Made by a program: the position numbers and the translations under genes. A stretch of 58,110 nt of DNA from Chitinophagaceae bacterium (GTDB lineage: Bacteria > Bacteroidota > Bacteroidia > Chitinophagales > Chitinophagaceae). The notes beneath the pieces are model-generated. The model searched no databases. It was not told where the DNA came from and saw nothing but the letters and a program-made list of their open reading frames with translations. Positions 1-9,800 of the stretch are shown one piece after another; within the stretch, counting starts at the first letter, position 1; every line of letters begins with the position of its first letter. The stretch lies in assembly GCA_014379965.1 (NCBI GenBank), contig JACMKU010000027.1, positions 1-58,110 of the forward strand. The letters are read 5' to 3'.

Positions 1-1
1 A

Positions 2-142
2 ATTTGGGAAGATGAAGGTATCGTTGTGATCAGTAGAAATGTTGATGTATTGGTGTCAAAATTACGTAAGAAATTAAGTGACGATAACTCCATTAAATTT
101 ATTAACGTACATGGTAGGGGTTACAAATTTATCATTGAATAG
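2..142 (+). CDS. Response regulator, OmpR type, C-terminal fragment (cut by window edge)
   Basis: Only the last 46 codons are inside the window, read in the second frame and ending at TAG 140-142. The peptide contains VDVLVSKLRKKL followed by INVHGRGYKF, the recognition helix and the beta-hairpin wing of the OmpR/PhoB winged-helix DNA-binding domain. By family knowledge it would be the output domain of a two-component regulator with a receiver domain upstream, outside the window. The partner kinase and target genes cannot be judged. The next gene is convergent, 207 bases away. Confidence 0.8.
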   Translation: MWEDEGIVVISRNVDVLVSKLRKKLSDDNSIKFINVHGRGYKFIIE

Positions 143-199
143 AAAGCACTTAAAATCAAGTAAGGTGTATTGCTTCTTCCAAAAATGCCTTGTAAAGCT

Positions 200-330
200 T
201 TCCCCGGAGATACCTCTAGCGACGAGTCCGCCCGGGTCGTTTTGCTTAGGTTGTTGATACCTTCGGCGAGACTCGTCGCCGTAAGCAAGCGAATGTTGGT
301 TGGCGGACTCTTTGCCGTAGGCAAGTCGAT
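200..330. repeat. Intergenic imperfect repeat with inverted arms between convergent genes
   Basis: The 10-base arm GCGACGAGTC (219-228) is repeated inverted as GACTCGTCGC (270-279). Two imperfect direct copies of an ACTC..GCCGTA.GCAAG pattern lie at about 271-296 and 305-325; the second contains a small perfect hairpin, TTGCC-GTA-GGCAA. The stretch fills the gap between the regulator and the alcohol dehydrogenase, which converge, so it may act as a two-way terminator. Its words differ from those of the other arrays in the window. Confidence 0.5.
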
Positions 331-349
331 TCGGCCATCAGTCTCCACA

Positions 350-1444
350 TTATTTTTTCAACGACGCCATATCAATCACAAACCGATACTTTACATCCCC
401 CTTCAGCAAACGTGTATATGCGTCATTTATCTGGTCAATGTTGATCATCTCTATGTCGGAAACAATATTATGCTTGCCACAGAATTCCAGCATCTCCTGC
501 GTCTCAGCGATACCGCCGATCATTGAGCCGGCAAAGCTTTTTCGTCCCATAATTACGCTAAAGGCAGCCACGGGAAGCGGTTCTTCCGGTGCTCCTACCA
601 ATGCAAGAGAACCGTCCACGCGTAACTGGTTTAAATAAGCATTGATATCATGCTGTGCCGATACAGCATCCAGAATAAAATGAAGCTTGCCCGCATACCG
701 TTTCATTTGCTCCTCATCTTTCGATAATACCACATCATCGGCACCGAGACGTTTTGCATCTTCGACTTTAGATTGTGAAGTAGTAAATACAATGACTTCT
801 GCACCCATTGCCTTAGCAATTTTCACACCCATATGCCCCAGACCGCCTAAACCTACAATGCCTACCTTTTGACCAGGACCTACATTCCAATGTTTCAATG
901 GCGAATAGGTAGTGATGCCTGCACACAAAAGGGGTGCAGTAGCGGCAAGATCCAGGTTTTCAGGAACTCTCAAAACAAACGCTTCATCAACTACGACGCG
1001 CTCGGAATAGCCGCCATAGGTGCGTATGCCGAGATGTTTATCGGGAGAATTATACGTTTGGATGCAGCCCTGTTCGCAAAACTGTTCCAAATCCTCCTTG
1101 CAATACTGGCACTCACGGCAACTATCGACCATGCAGCCTACTGCCGCTGTGTCACCAACCTTGAATTTTGTGACGTGATCGCCGACACTTACAACTTTAC
1201 CTACAATTTCATGACCTGGAACCACAGGATACGTAGTACCGTGCCATTCGTTCCGGGCAGTATGAAGATCGGAGTGACAAACACCGCAGTATAGAATATC
1301 GACCTCTACATCATGCGGCGTAGCATTTCTGCGCTGGATGTCCATCTGATCCAGAGGCGTTTCTGCTGCTACTGTACCATATGCTTTTACTTGATTTGTT
1401 TTCAACTTAGTAGCTCTTTCTGCTGTTGTTTTTACTGCTTCCAT
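350..1444 (-). CDS. NAD(P)-dependent zinc alcohol dehydrogenase (cinnamyl-alcohol/YahK-like)
   Basis: A 364-residue medium-chain dehydrogenase that would interconvert alcohols and aldehydes with NADP(H) in the cytoplasm. Visible marks are catalytic zinc ligands Cys53 and His78 with Glu79 (CGVCHSDLH and PGHE), a third ligand in PLLCAG at 174, the structural zinc cysteines 109, 112, 115 and 123, and the Rossmann motif GLGGLG at 198-203. This arrangement matches the YahK/CAD group, which usually acts on aromatic or branched aldehydes; the substrate is not decidable from sequence. The N-terminus carries about 15 extra residues compared with usual members, so a slightly later start is possible. 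It stands alone, convergent with the regulator upstream and divergent from the pseudogene at 1640. Confidence 0.9.
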   Translation of the reverse strand: MEAVKTTAERATKLKTNQVKAYGTVAAETPLDQMDIQRRNATPHDVEVDILYCGVCHSDLHTARNEWHGTTYPVVPGHEIVGKVVSVGDHVTKFKVGDTAAVGCMVDSCRECQYCKEDLEQFCEQGCIQTYNSPDKHLGIRTYGGYSERVVVDEAFVLRVPENLDLAATAPLLCAGITTYSPLKHWNVGPGQKVGIVGLGGLGHMGVKIAKAMGAEVIVFTTSQSKVEDAKRLGADDVVLSKDEEQMKRYAGKLHFILDAVSAQHDINAYLNQLRVDGSLALVGAPEEPLPVAAFSVIMGRKSFAGSMIGGIAETQEMLEFCGKHNIVSDIEMINIDQINDAYTRLLKGDVKYRFVIDMASLKK

Positions 1445-1639
1445 TTTTATAAGTTCAGTGTTGAGGTAATTGGGTGTACGATACTTTTGCTTTTTGCATC
1501 AATAACCGTACTACCTTTCCTTGCCTGCTATTTGTACTAAGATGTTCGTCGAGGAGCTAAATCTGCGACAGAGGGACAATTTAGCGATGCCTCGATTCCA
1601 CAGAAAAGGAAAACCAATTCCTCTCCATAAATTTACTAA

Positions 1640-2139
1640 ATGAATTATCTCTCAATCTTATCATTATCAATACTAACCTTGGTGGCAGCCTGTAACAAGA
1701 ACAATGACGACTCTACGGTCACTATCCATTGCGATGGTTTGATAACTGACTCTGCGGGATCTGGTGATAACGGCAGAGTTTTTATGTCAAATGCCTTACG
1801 CCTAACGGTGATGGTATAAATGACGCAAGCAGGCCGATCTTGCAGAATATCTCCAGCATCCAGTTTTCCATATATGACCAGAATAGTACGCAGGTCTTTA
1901 CTACTTCAACGATCGGACAAGGATGGAATACCACTTTGACTGTGGGCAGTGCTGTAAAATATTATTATAGAATTCAGGCAACCACAAATTCTGGTCGTAA
2001 AATCGGAACCTGTGGTGAAGTTTATAAACTTTCTTGCTTTCCTACATCACCACAAAGCAGCCAGTTTCGTTTTGAAGATCAACTTACACCTTTCGGATTT
2101 ACAGTTGTAACCAATGAAAGCCTAGGCAATTGCCCTTGA
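1640..2139 (+). pseudogene. Small lipoprotein with CHU_C/gliding-associated C-terminal domain, frameshifted
   Basis: The first frame starts at ATG 1640 with a lipoprotein signal (LTLVAAC, lipid-anchor Cys18) and reads to NGRVFMSNA, then runs into LRLTVMV and a stop at about 1824. The neighbouring frame continues at once with PNGDGINDASRP and on through a CHU_C-like beta-sandwich to TGA 2137-2139. Adding one base in the GCCTTACGCC stretch (about 1796-1798) restores SNAF/L-TPNGDGIND, the usual opening of this domain, and gives one protein of about 166 residues. So a single-base deletion splits an otherwise complete gene. It would have been an outer-membrane-anchored lipoprotein consisting almost only of a CHU_C domain. 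A sequencing or assembly error is possible; the second half still looks free of further damage. Confidence 0.8.
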
Positions 2140-2268
2140 ACATTGAAGTGCAGTAGAGTTTCGGATCACGAGTTCTACAATCCACTCATCCTTTCTCTCA
2201 ACTGATCACTCCGCACATTTCGCGCTGGGCACGCATATATATCTTTATCTCCACCTAAATTGTAAGCA

Positions 2269-3075
2269 TTGAACGCCCAGTATCATACACCGGCTAATGC
2301 CGAACATAAACGCGTTGTACACTCCATCTGGCAGGTTGAGGGATCGTCACCATTTCAAAAAGAACGGATCATGCCGTCAGGGATTATCGAGATAGTTTTT
2401 AACCTAACAGATGGACATTTCATCCCCATTAGCCTAAACAACCATGAACAGTGTCTTCCAAGGGTATTCATTAATGGCTTCAATACCAAGATCATTCACC
2501 TGCAGTTACCACCGCACCTGGTATTTTTCGGTGTTCGCCTGTATCCTCTCACCGTAAAACAATTATTCAGAACGCCAGCCTGTGAATTCTCGGATATTGC
2601 CGTCGATCTCACCATCCTGGAACCAAGGGTCGATGACATTTGGGAACAGTTGGTCAACGAGAACGATTTTAACAGACGAGTAGCCATCGTTTGCAACTGG
2701 TTAGCCAGTAAACACTCGGTTGGCTGTTCGCGTGAACAATCTATCAATGAATTTCTATCTTCCACACAACACCATGATCGCTCAGTAAGTCAGTTGGCCG
2801 AATCCTTCTGCTATTCTCCCCGCCAATTTTCCAGAAAAGTGAAGGAGGCCACGGGATTGAATGCAGAAGACGTACTACTGTATAGAAAATACCTTCATTC
2901 GCTCGACTTAATGCATCATGCCGGTCTCAGCCTAACGGAGATCGCCCATCAATGCAGCTTTTTCGATCAATCGCATTTCATTCGTTCATTCAAGAGCTTC
3001 ACTACTCTAACCCCAGGCGAGTACATACGAAATAAGAGCTTTCTCAAAGGTCACCTCTTCGAGGATGTCCGATAA
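2269..3075 (+). CDS. AraC-family transcriptional regulator
   Basis: About 268 residues. The C-terminal 100 residues form the double helix-turn-helix of AraC regulators: a first HTH around SVSQLAESFCYSPRQFSRKV and a second around SLTEIAHQCSFFDQSHFIR, followed by the conserved FTTLTPGEY end. The N-terminal part (SIWQVEG..., MPSGIIEIVFNLTDG) resembles the cupin-like sensor domain of Bacteroidota AraC proteins. No ATG precedes the conserved N-terminal region: the in-frame stop TAA at 2263-2265 is followed by TTG at 2269, so TTG is the best start. It lies 57 bases upstream of a membrane-protein gene on the same strand, which it may control. The effector is unknown. Confidence 0.85.
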   Translation: MNAQYHTPANAEHKRVVHSIWQVEGSSPFQKERIMPSGIIEIVFNLTDGHFIPISLNNHEQCLPRVFINGFNTKIIHLQLPPHLVFFGVRLYPLTVKQLFRTPACEFSDIAVDLTILEPRVDDIWEQLVNENDFNRRVAIVCNWLASKHSVGCSREQSINEFLSSTQHHDRSVSQLAESFCYSPRQFSRKVKEATGLNAEDVLLYRKYLHSLDLMHHAGLSLTEIAHQCSFFDQSHFIRSFKSFTTLTPGEYIRNKSFLKGHLFEDVR

Positions 3076-3132
3076 ATACAATTTATCATGCTCTACCGAT
3101 TATAGTTTTGCGGCATTAAAACTTTATCAATT

Positions 3133-3600
3133 ATGAACTTCAAAAATTTAATTTACATCGCCGCCGGAGTAAGCTTCAGCATCGTTATCGGCGCAGCGGT
3201 TTATGAACACATGGCCGTGTGGCCGAGAGCATTCAAGGCAGTACCGGCCTCATTAACGATGTTACAGGGAGAATATGGGTTGAATGCTGAAGTCTTCTGG
3301 AAGACGATCCATCCGGTGACATTACTCCTGCTGATCACGACGCTTGTGATGTCGTGGAAGACAAGCAGGAAGATGAATGTGCTTGCGACCTTGATCGGCT
3401 ATGTCATTATCCTCGGGATCACTTTTACCTATTTTGTACCGGAACTTCTGTCGATCACTCAAACAGCATATGCCGACACTGTAGACGCGTCATTGACGAA
3501 AAGAGGCGGCACCTGGACCACTCTATCAATCGTCCGCCTGTTTACATTAATTGGATTAGCTATTAATTATTTCCTCGGACTCACGAAGTCAAATGATTGA
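3133..3600 (+). CDS. Small integral membrane protein (DUF1772-like)
   Basis: 155 residues with four predicted membrane helices, at roughly 5-25, 60-78, 82-103 and 130-150. The N-terminal VYEHMAVWPRAF motif and the four-helix layout resemble the DUF1772 group, a family of small membrane proteins without a known function. It directly follows the AraC regulator gene, suggesting joint expression. It is followed by a strong hairpin. No catalytic motif was seen. Confidence 0.7.
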   Translation: MNFKNLIYIAAGVSFSIVIGAAVYEHMAVWPRAFKAVPASLTMLQGEYGLNAEVFWKTIHPVTLLLLITTLVMSWKTSRKMNVLATLIGYVIILGITFTYFVPELLSITQTAYADTVDASLTKRGGTWTTLSIVRLFTLIGLAINYFLGLTKSND

Positions 3601-3655
3601 TAAATAAATCAACTGTTAAATAGTGCAAAGGCTACTCAATATAGTGACCAACAAG

Positions 3656-3693
3656 ATTGAAGCCGGTTCCAACTAAATGAAACCGGCTTCAAT
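3656..3693. terminator. Bidirectional hairpin terminator
   Basis: Arms ATTGAAGCCGGTT (3656-3668) and AACCGGCTTCAAT (3681-3693) are perfectly complementary over 13 bases with a 12-base loop. It lies between two convergent genes, the membrane protein ending at 3600 and the permease ending at 3771. There is no clear T-run on the plus strand, so classical intrinsic termination is inferred from position and stem strength only. Confidence 0.7.
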
Positions 3694-3731
3694 TCAAATC
3701 TTGCTTGAAATAGGTAGCAAACAAAAATTAC

Positions 3732-3759
3732 CCTCTGCGCCTCCGCGCCTTTGCGTGAA
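3732..3759. repeat. Short word array, CTCTGCGCC/TTTGCG type
   Basis: A short run of related words (CTCTGCGCC, TCCGCGCC, TTTGCGTG) of about eight bases, single-armed, just past the stop of the permease gene. The same words recur at 23077-23117 and, inverted, at 31625-31775. Confidence 0.6.
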
Positions 3760-3770
3760 CCCCCACCTCC

Positions 3771-6224
3771 TCACTCCGTTCGCAACGACTTCACCGGATT
3801 CGCCACCGCCGCCTTTATCGCCTGGAAGCTTACCGTCACAAGTGCGATGACAACGGCCGCGATCCCTGCCAGGAGAAATACCCACCATTTCACATCTATA
3901 TGGTAAGCATATTCCTGCAGCCATTTATTAGTCGCCCACCAGGCAATCGGCGAGGCGATGAACATCGCTATTAAGACCAATTTCAGGAAGTCTGCAGAAA
4001 GCAATGAAGTGAGGCTGAAGACCGACGCACCAAGAACTTTTCGTACTCCAATCTCTTTGATTCGTTGTTCCGCCGCGTAAGTGGCGAGTCCGAATAGACC
4101 CATGCACGCGATGAATATTGTCGCGAGCGCAACCCAGATCAACAAAGTCTGGCGTCGCTGATCATCCGCATAGAATCGTGCAAGTTGATCATTGAGAAAA
4201 TGATACTCGAATGGTTCCCTGTCATCAACGCTTACCATAACGGCCTTTAACTTATCTAACGTTCCCTGGATATTGTCGGGAGCTATCCTTGCGGTGTAAT
4301 AATCGATCACGTGTAGTGGATTCCGATTATAAGCTAGTACCAAAGGTTCAATTTTGCTCCGCAATGACTGGAAATGAAAATCTTTCACGATCCCGATTAC
4401 CCGCGGTGAAAACGGATTGTCAAGCGGCATGAAGTCGCCGTCCCGGGATACGGAGGGTATCTCGAGTAGCTGTCCACCCGGTTCGGTAATATTCAGCATC
4501 CTCGCAGCTGTTTCATTTAGAATCACGCTATTCGAATCTGCGGGGGTGTCAAAATTCCGGCCCTTCACCATCGCGATCTCGTAGGTCTTTGTGAAGTCTT
4601 TATCAGCCCCAAAAAGGTAAGCAACTCCTGGCTCATCCGTACTCCCCATATTCTTCAACTTGACCGTCCTGAAAGTTTTCCATTCGCCTGGAACTCTCGA
4701 TGTAACTGAAACGGTCTTGACGGAAGGTATCTTTGCCATTTCGGTTTTAATAGTTTCAAAACTCGACCTTGCCTTTCCCGTATTTACATCGATCACCACC
4801 AGCATGTCTTTGTTGAATCCCAAATTAGTCGTATTCAAATAGCGTACTTGCTGGAATAATACTATGGTCGCGATGATCAGGACGATGGAAATAGTAAACT
4901 GGAAGACGACAAGCCCCTTTCGTAACGATAGTCCATTCTTACTTGTCAGTTTCATGCTTTTCAACAACAGGACAGGCTTAAATCGTGAGAGCATCAATGC
5001 CGGGTAGCTGCCAGCCAAAAAACCAATGATGGTCATTATTCCAATTGCATACAGCCAGATCCTGTAATCTGTTGAAAAGCTAAGGGTCAATTGCTTGTTG
5101 ATAAAACGGTTAAAGCCGGGCAGCAGTAGGTTAACTACAAGCAGTGCCAGGATGAAGGAGATCGTTGTGACCAATAATGATTCAAAAAGGAATTGCCTTA
5201 TCAAATGACCGCGAAATGCGCCTACTGTTTTTCTAACTCCAATTTCTTTCAGACGACCGGAAGCTCTAGCAGTCGTAAGGTTCATATAATTGATGCCGGC
5301 GATGAGGATGACGAACAGGGCTACGAGGGAAAATATTCTTATGTACAATGGACTTCCCTGTGCGATGGCCTCAACATTGGAATTCCTGGCCCCGTCAGCA
5401 ATATTTTTTGAGTTGAGGTGCAAATCCTTTAGCGGCTGAAGGCTATATCCAATAGTAGTTCCAGCCTCGGGCTTGAAATTGTCGAGAACCAGCTTCGTAA
5501 GCTTATTGGAAACGTTATTGGCGTCTGATTGGGGTTTGAGTAAAGTGTAAACAGAAAAGTTGCCTGATGCCCAATCGCTCGACTGTATTTCTTTGTAGTA
5601 CTCGGTGTTCTGATAGGTGGATTCTGATATCAGGCAATTGAAATCGAAACTTGAATTGCGTGGATGATTTTTCAGGATACCCGTAATCTTCAAGGGTGTT
5701 TCAAGATGACTAAATTCCAGCATTTTTCCCATCACGTCAGTCTTGTTAAACAGCCGCATGGCCAGGTCTTCATTAATGACGATGGAGTTAGGTTCTTTCA
5801 GCGCAGTGTTCTTATCGCCAATGATCAATGGAAAATCAAATATGGTCAGGAAATTATGATCGGCACTCGTCACTGTCTCCTGGAAAGGAACGGGGCTTTC
5901 GGGATTCACCAGGTTAGCGCGACCTGCGCGTTGAATACGGGTTGTGTTCTCAACTTCGGGAATCTTTTTCTTCGACTCCTCCGCTAATTTATAGCCAGCC
6001 GCGGCGACGATAGTGGCCTCGCCTTTCACATTCCTATGTTCAACCACCCTGTATATCCGATCCACCTTCTTGTGTTGCTGATCAAAGGTGAGTTCATCGA
6101 AAATGTAAAGTCCAATTAACAGAAAGCATGTGATGCCGAAAGTGAGACCGGCTACATTGAGCACAGTATAGAGTTTATTGCGGCCCAGTGTGCGGAGTGC
6201 GATTTTCAAATAGTTTCTAAACAT
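3771..6224 (-). CDS. ABC transporter permease, MacB/FtsX type
   Basis: 817 residues, the usual length for the Bacteroidota permeases that contain two MacB periplasmic/FtsX units. It begins MFRNYLKIALRTLGRNKLY, then a membrane helix at about 20-40, a large extracytoplasmic domain to about 285, three helices with the RLKEIGVRKTVGA motif, a second periplasmic domain from about 470 to 690, and a final three-helix unit with the matching RIKEIGVRKVLGA motif. The two EIGVRK motifs mark the two FtsX halves. Family members move lipids or peptides or transmit force to the envelope with a separate ATPase; no ATPase gene is adjacent. The upstream region holds possible dyad operators (6392-6432) and a sigma-54-like promoter. 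Substrate unknown. Confidence 0.9.
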   Translation of the reverse strand: MFRNYLKIALRTLGRNKLYTVLNVAGLTFGITCFLLIGLYIFDELTFDQQHKKVDRIYRVVEHRNVKGEATIVAAAGYKLAEESKKKIPEVENTTRIQRAGRANLVNPESPVPFQETVTSADHNFLTIFDFPLIIGDKNTALKEPNSIVINEDLAMRLFNKTDVMGKMLEFSHLETPLKITGILKNHPRNSSFDFNCLISESTYQNTEYYKEIQSSDWASGNFSVYTLLKPQSDANNVSNKLTKLVLDNFKPEAGTTIGYSLQPLKDLHLNSKNIADGARNSNVEAIAQGSPLYIRIFSLVALFVILIAGINYMNLTTARASGRLKEIGVRKTVGAFRGHLIRQFLFESLLVTTISFILALLVVNLLLPGFNRFINKQLTLSFSTDYRIWLYAIGIMTIIGFLAGSYPALMLSRFKPVLLLKSMKLTSKNGLSLRKGLVVFQFTISIVLIIATIVLFQQVRYLNTTNLGFNKDMLVVIDVNTGKARSSFETIKTEMAKIPSVKTVSVTSRVPGEWKTFRTVKLKNMGSTDEPGVAYLFGADKDFTKTYEIAMVKGRNFDTPADSNSVILNETAARMLNITEPGGQLLEIPSVSRDGDFMPLDNPFSPRVIGIVKDFHFQSLRSKIEPLVLAYNRNPLHVIDYYTARIAPDNIQGTLDKLKAVMVSVDDREPFEYHFLNDQLARFYADDQRRQTLLIWVALATIFIACMGLFGLATYAAEQRIKEIGVRKVLGASVFSLTSLLSADFLKLVLIAMFIASPIAWWATNKWLQEYAYHIDVKWWVFLLAGIAAVVIALVTVSFQAIKAAVANPVKSLRTE

Positions 6225-6325
6225 GGTGACGAAGAATTAGGCGTTGTTTATTTTTTTGATGCCCCAACTTCCCCCGCGCTTGCAGGGTAGGATATCGAGA
6301 ATGGGTTTTCAATACCATTTAAAGA

Positions 6326-6343
6326 CTAAAAGATAGTGCCAAA
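6326..6343 (-). promoter_or_regulatory. Possible sigma-54-type promoter of the permease gene
   Basis: On the minus strand TTGGCAC (6342-6336) matches the -24 element TGGCAC; the -12 position reads TTTTA instead of the expected TTGC, so the match is partial. It lies about 105 bases upstream of the permease start and about 50 bases downstream of two dyads, which is the geometry of enhancer-dependent promoters. The call rests on that arrangement rather than on the -12 box. Confidence 0.35.
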
Positions 6344-6391
6344 CCCTAACCTCATCATTTCCAACAAAATAGGCGGTCATTTCCTACGAAA

Positions 6392-6432
6392 CTGTTCGTT
6401 TTTGATCCAGAGACTGTTCGGTTTTGGAACAG
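6392..6432. promoter_or_regulatory. Two tandem dyad sites, CTGTTC-N7-GAACAG
   Basis: Site 2 (6414-6432) is a perfect dyad, CTGTTC GGTTTTG GAACAG. Site 1 (6392-6410) is CTGTTC GTTTTTG ATCCAG, an imperfect copy. Starts are 22 bases apart, about two helical turns, which would suit cooperative binding of a dimeric regulator. They sit about 170-210 bases upstream of the permease start. An enhancer-binding response regulator is a plausible ligand, by inference. Confidence 0.5.
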
Positions 6433-6573
6433 CAGGTGAGGAGGGAGGCTTGAGGCGGGAGACGTTAGGCGGGAGGTGATGGGCAATGTGCAATAAGCAA
6501 TGTGCAATGTGCAATGTGCAATAGACAATGGGCAATTGCTCGTTGCCCATTGCACATTGCCCATTGCTCATTG
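6432..6573. repeat. Heptamer word array with facing arms, GCAAT type
   Basis: Fifteen consecutive 7-base units in one register run from 6432: AGGAGGG, AGGCTTG, AGGCGGG, AGACGTT, AGGCGGG, AGGTGAT, then GGGCAAT, GTGCAAT, AAGCAAT, GTGCAAT three times, AGACAAT and GGGCAAT. From 6537 an opposite arm of ATTGC words (TTGCCCA, TTGCACA and so on) can pair with the GCAAT units, giving an almost loopless hairpin with stems of about 35 bases. The word changes inside the array while the 7-base register holds. It lies upstream of both flanking genes. Confidence 0.85.
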
Positions 6574-6812
6574 CCTTTCACGGCTCTTGTTGAAAAAAAG
6601 TTTTTGCTGCACTAGGGATTCGTTTCAAAATAGTAGTAAGTTTAGTGTCTTCTGGAACGCAAGGCGTTCATTCCATCCTATCTTAAGCACACTACCTCCC
6701 AGAGAACGTAGATCAACCTATCTGAAGCCTCAATACCCCCGGGAAAGGTCCACCAACCAATTCAGGATTACTCCGTGCCATATACCCTTGCCACCATTTT
6801 TAAGCCTTGTAT

Positions 6813-9800
6813 ATGAAATTCACGGAGGATGCCACACCATTGCAGCAAAGCGCTCGCAGAGTACGTCGATTATTATCAGTCTTTATTTTCCTTTCAGTCT
6901 TCGCATTGAGTTTTATCGGAGTTGATTTACCTGAACCTTATGCACCCGGAGTTGTAATTGACTTACAATTCAATGAAGGCGCTGGAACGGTTGCTGCCGA
7001 TTTCTCGGGTAATGTGCATAATGGAACATTGACAAATGGTCCCACCTGGGGAGCCGGCAAATATGGACAAGGCGTCAACCTCGATGGAACCAACGATTAT
7101 GTAAACATCGCCGATCATGCAAACCTGACCCTCGATCCAGTTGTTAACTATACGTGGAGTGGATGGATCAGGAACAACAATTTTAATGAATGGGGCACGG
7201 TATGGAGTCAAACTCTTAACGCCACCAACTTCTTTTACTTCTATGCGCATACAACAAGCGATCCCGAAGGTGGCCCCGTTACAAATGGTATTTCCCTTTA
7301 CTGGTGGTCTAACAATGGAACCCGGAAACTTGGACTACACAGTAATAATAATGTATTAACAGTCGGACAATGGAGTTATGTGGCTATTACTTACAATGCC
7401 GCATTGGCACAAGCTAGCCGGTTCACCATATATGTCAATGGAGTTGATGTGACCAACAGGACCGATGTGGCATCGGTTGGAGTGCTCGGAATCGTGAATC
7501 CCACTAGTGCGCGAATAGGATCGAATCAACCTTTTGGGGAATACTTCAATGGATCTATTGATGAATTCCGGTATTATCGAAGGATGCTTTCGCAGGCGGA
7601 AGTACAGAGTGATATGCTTATTGGAAATGCTCCGGACTCCCAAGCGCCTACGACAAACATTACCGCACCCGCGGCGGGAAATGTATCAGGTACAATAAAT
7701 GTCACGGCCAATGCGAACGACAATGTAGGCGTGGTAGGTGTTCAATTCCTCCTCGATGGAGTAAACCTTGGTGCGGAGGATCTTGCTGCCCCATATTCTG
7801 TATCGTGGAATACAACAACGGCTACAAATGGCAATCATAATCTGACGGTGAGAGCTCGAGATGCCGCCGGAAATTCGACGGTTTCCGCCGCGGTGGCTGT
7901 CAATGTAAGTAATGATTCGCAAGCACCAACTGTCGCTATTACTGCGCCAGCAGCAGGCAACGTTTCGGCAACAGTAGATATCACCGCAAACGCTGCAGAC
8001 AATGTGGGTGTGTCTGGTGTACAATTCCTCCTCAATGGTGCTAACCTCGGCACGGAAGATCTGACGGCACCTTATTCCACTTCATGGAATACCTCGGTGG
8101 TATCAAACGGGAATTATACGCTTACTGCTCGGGCACGCGATGCGGCCGGCAATATCACAACCTCTACCGGAGTATTAGTGACAGTAAACAACACGGACGG
8201 CACTCCGCCCACGGTGAATTTAACAGCGCCTGCTGCCGGCAATGTAGCAGGTACGATTAATATTACTGCAAATGCTGCTGATAACCTGGGAGTTTCCGGC
8301 GTTCAATTCCAATTGAATGGCGCTAACCTCGGTGCAGAAGATCTCTCCGCTCCGTACTCCGTTTCCTGGAATACTTTAACAAGTGCCAATGGCAACTATA
8401 TACTCACTGCAATTGCCCGCGACGGAGCCGGCAATACAACCACTTCACCAGGCGTAGTCGTCACGGTGAATAATGACCTCCAGGGACCAATGGTTTCCAT
8501 TACTGCGCCTGCGGCGGGTAGTGTCTCTGGATCGATAAATGTTACTGCTAATGCGACTGACAATGTAGGAGTATCGGGGGTACAATTCTTACTGAACGGA
8601 GCGAATCTTGGAACAGAAGACGTTGCCGCTCCCTATAGTATTTCATGGAATACGTTGACAAGCGCTAATGGCAGTTATACCGTAACCGCTCGAGCCCGTG
8701 ACGCAGCCGGCAATACAACGACGTCATTAGGAGTGGTAGTTAACGTTAGCAATACCGCAGCTCTTCCTTTCGCGGCCTATCCAATGAATGAAGGTTTGGG
8801 AACAGCGTTTGCGGATATTTCAGGAAATGCACACAATGGAACGTTGACTAATGGTCCTACATGGATTGCAGGTAAATACGGCCAGGGTGTTAATCTGGAC
8901 GGGATAGATGATTTCATGACCGTCGCCGATCATGCCAACTTCACTCTTGATCCTGCGCAGGGTTATACTTGGAGTGGCTGGATAAGGAATACCAATTTCA
9001 GGGAATGGAGTACCGTATGGAGCCAGACGCTGGATCGTAATAATTTCTTCTACTTCTATGCGCATACAACCAGCGATCCAGATGGGGGGCCCGTAACGAA
9101 TGGAATATCTTTGTACTGGTGGGGTAGTGGAGGTACAAACAAAGTTGGGGTACATTCAACTAATAATGTGCTCACTGCAGCAGTGTGGAGTCATGTTGCC
9201 GTTACTTATGATGGCGGCCAGGTACAAAACAATCGCTTCACGATATACGTCAACGGTGTGGATGTTACCAATAGGACTGATGTGAGCTCAACAGGTACGC
9301 TTCCCACAATCAATCCAACGAATACACGAATAGGCGCTAACGCGCCATTTGGCGAATATTTGACCGGATCTGTAGATGAATTTAGATTCTATCGCAGGGC
9401 ACTAACTCTGCCGGAAATTACCAGCGACATGAACACCGCACTAGGCATCGATGCGACTAATCCCACCGTTTTGATTAACGCTCCCGCAGCGGGTGTTGTG
9501 TCCAGCACGGTGAACATTTCCGCTATTGCAACGGACAACGTTGGAGTTGCGGGAGTACAATTCGTGGTGAACGGGATCAATCAGGATGTAGAAGATGTTA
9601 CTTCTCCTTATAGTATTACATGGAATACAACTGCAGTCTCTAACGGCAGTTATACCTTAACAGCCCGTGTCCGTGATGCCGCAGGCAATACAGCCACTTC
9701 GGCCCCGGTGATCGTCACAGTGAATAATATACCTGATGAAACGGCACCGATAGTAAATCTAACTTCTCCTGTGGGAGGGAACGTGACAGGAACGATAAAT

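Larger units (their letters stand above)
6225..6812. other. 588-base divergent intergenic region
   Basis: It separates the permease (minus) from the 2775-residue secreted protein (plus). From the permease side it contains a possible sigma-54-type promoter (6326-6343), two tandem dyads (6392-6432), a heptamer array with facing arms (6432-6573), and about 240 bases leading to the secreted protein in which I see no gene and no convincing promoter. Confidence 0.8.

Noticed and set aside
6355..6925. Overlapping open frames across the GCAAT array
   Set aside because: Heptamer repeats translate to 7-residue periodic peptides in all frames; the peptides have no recognisable fold, and the plus-strand frame overlaps the start of the giant protein.
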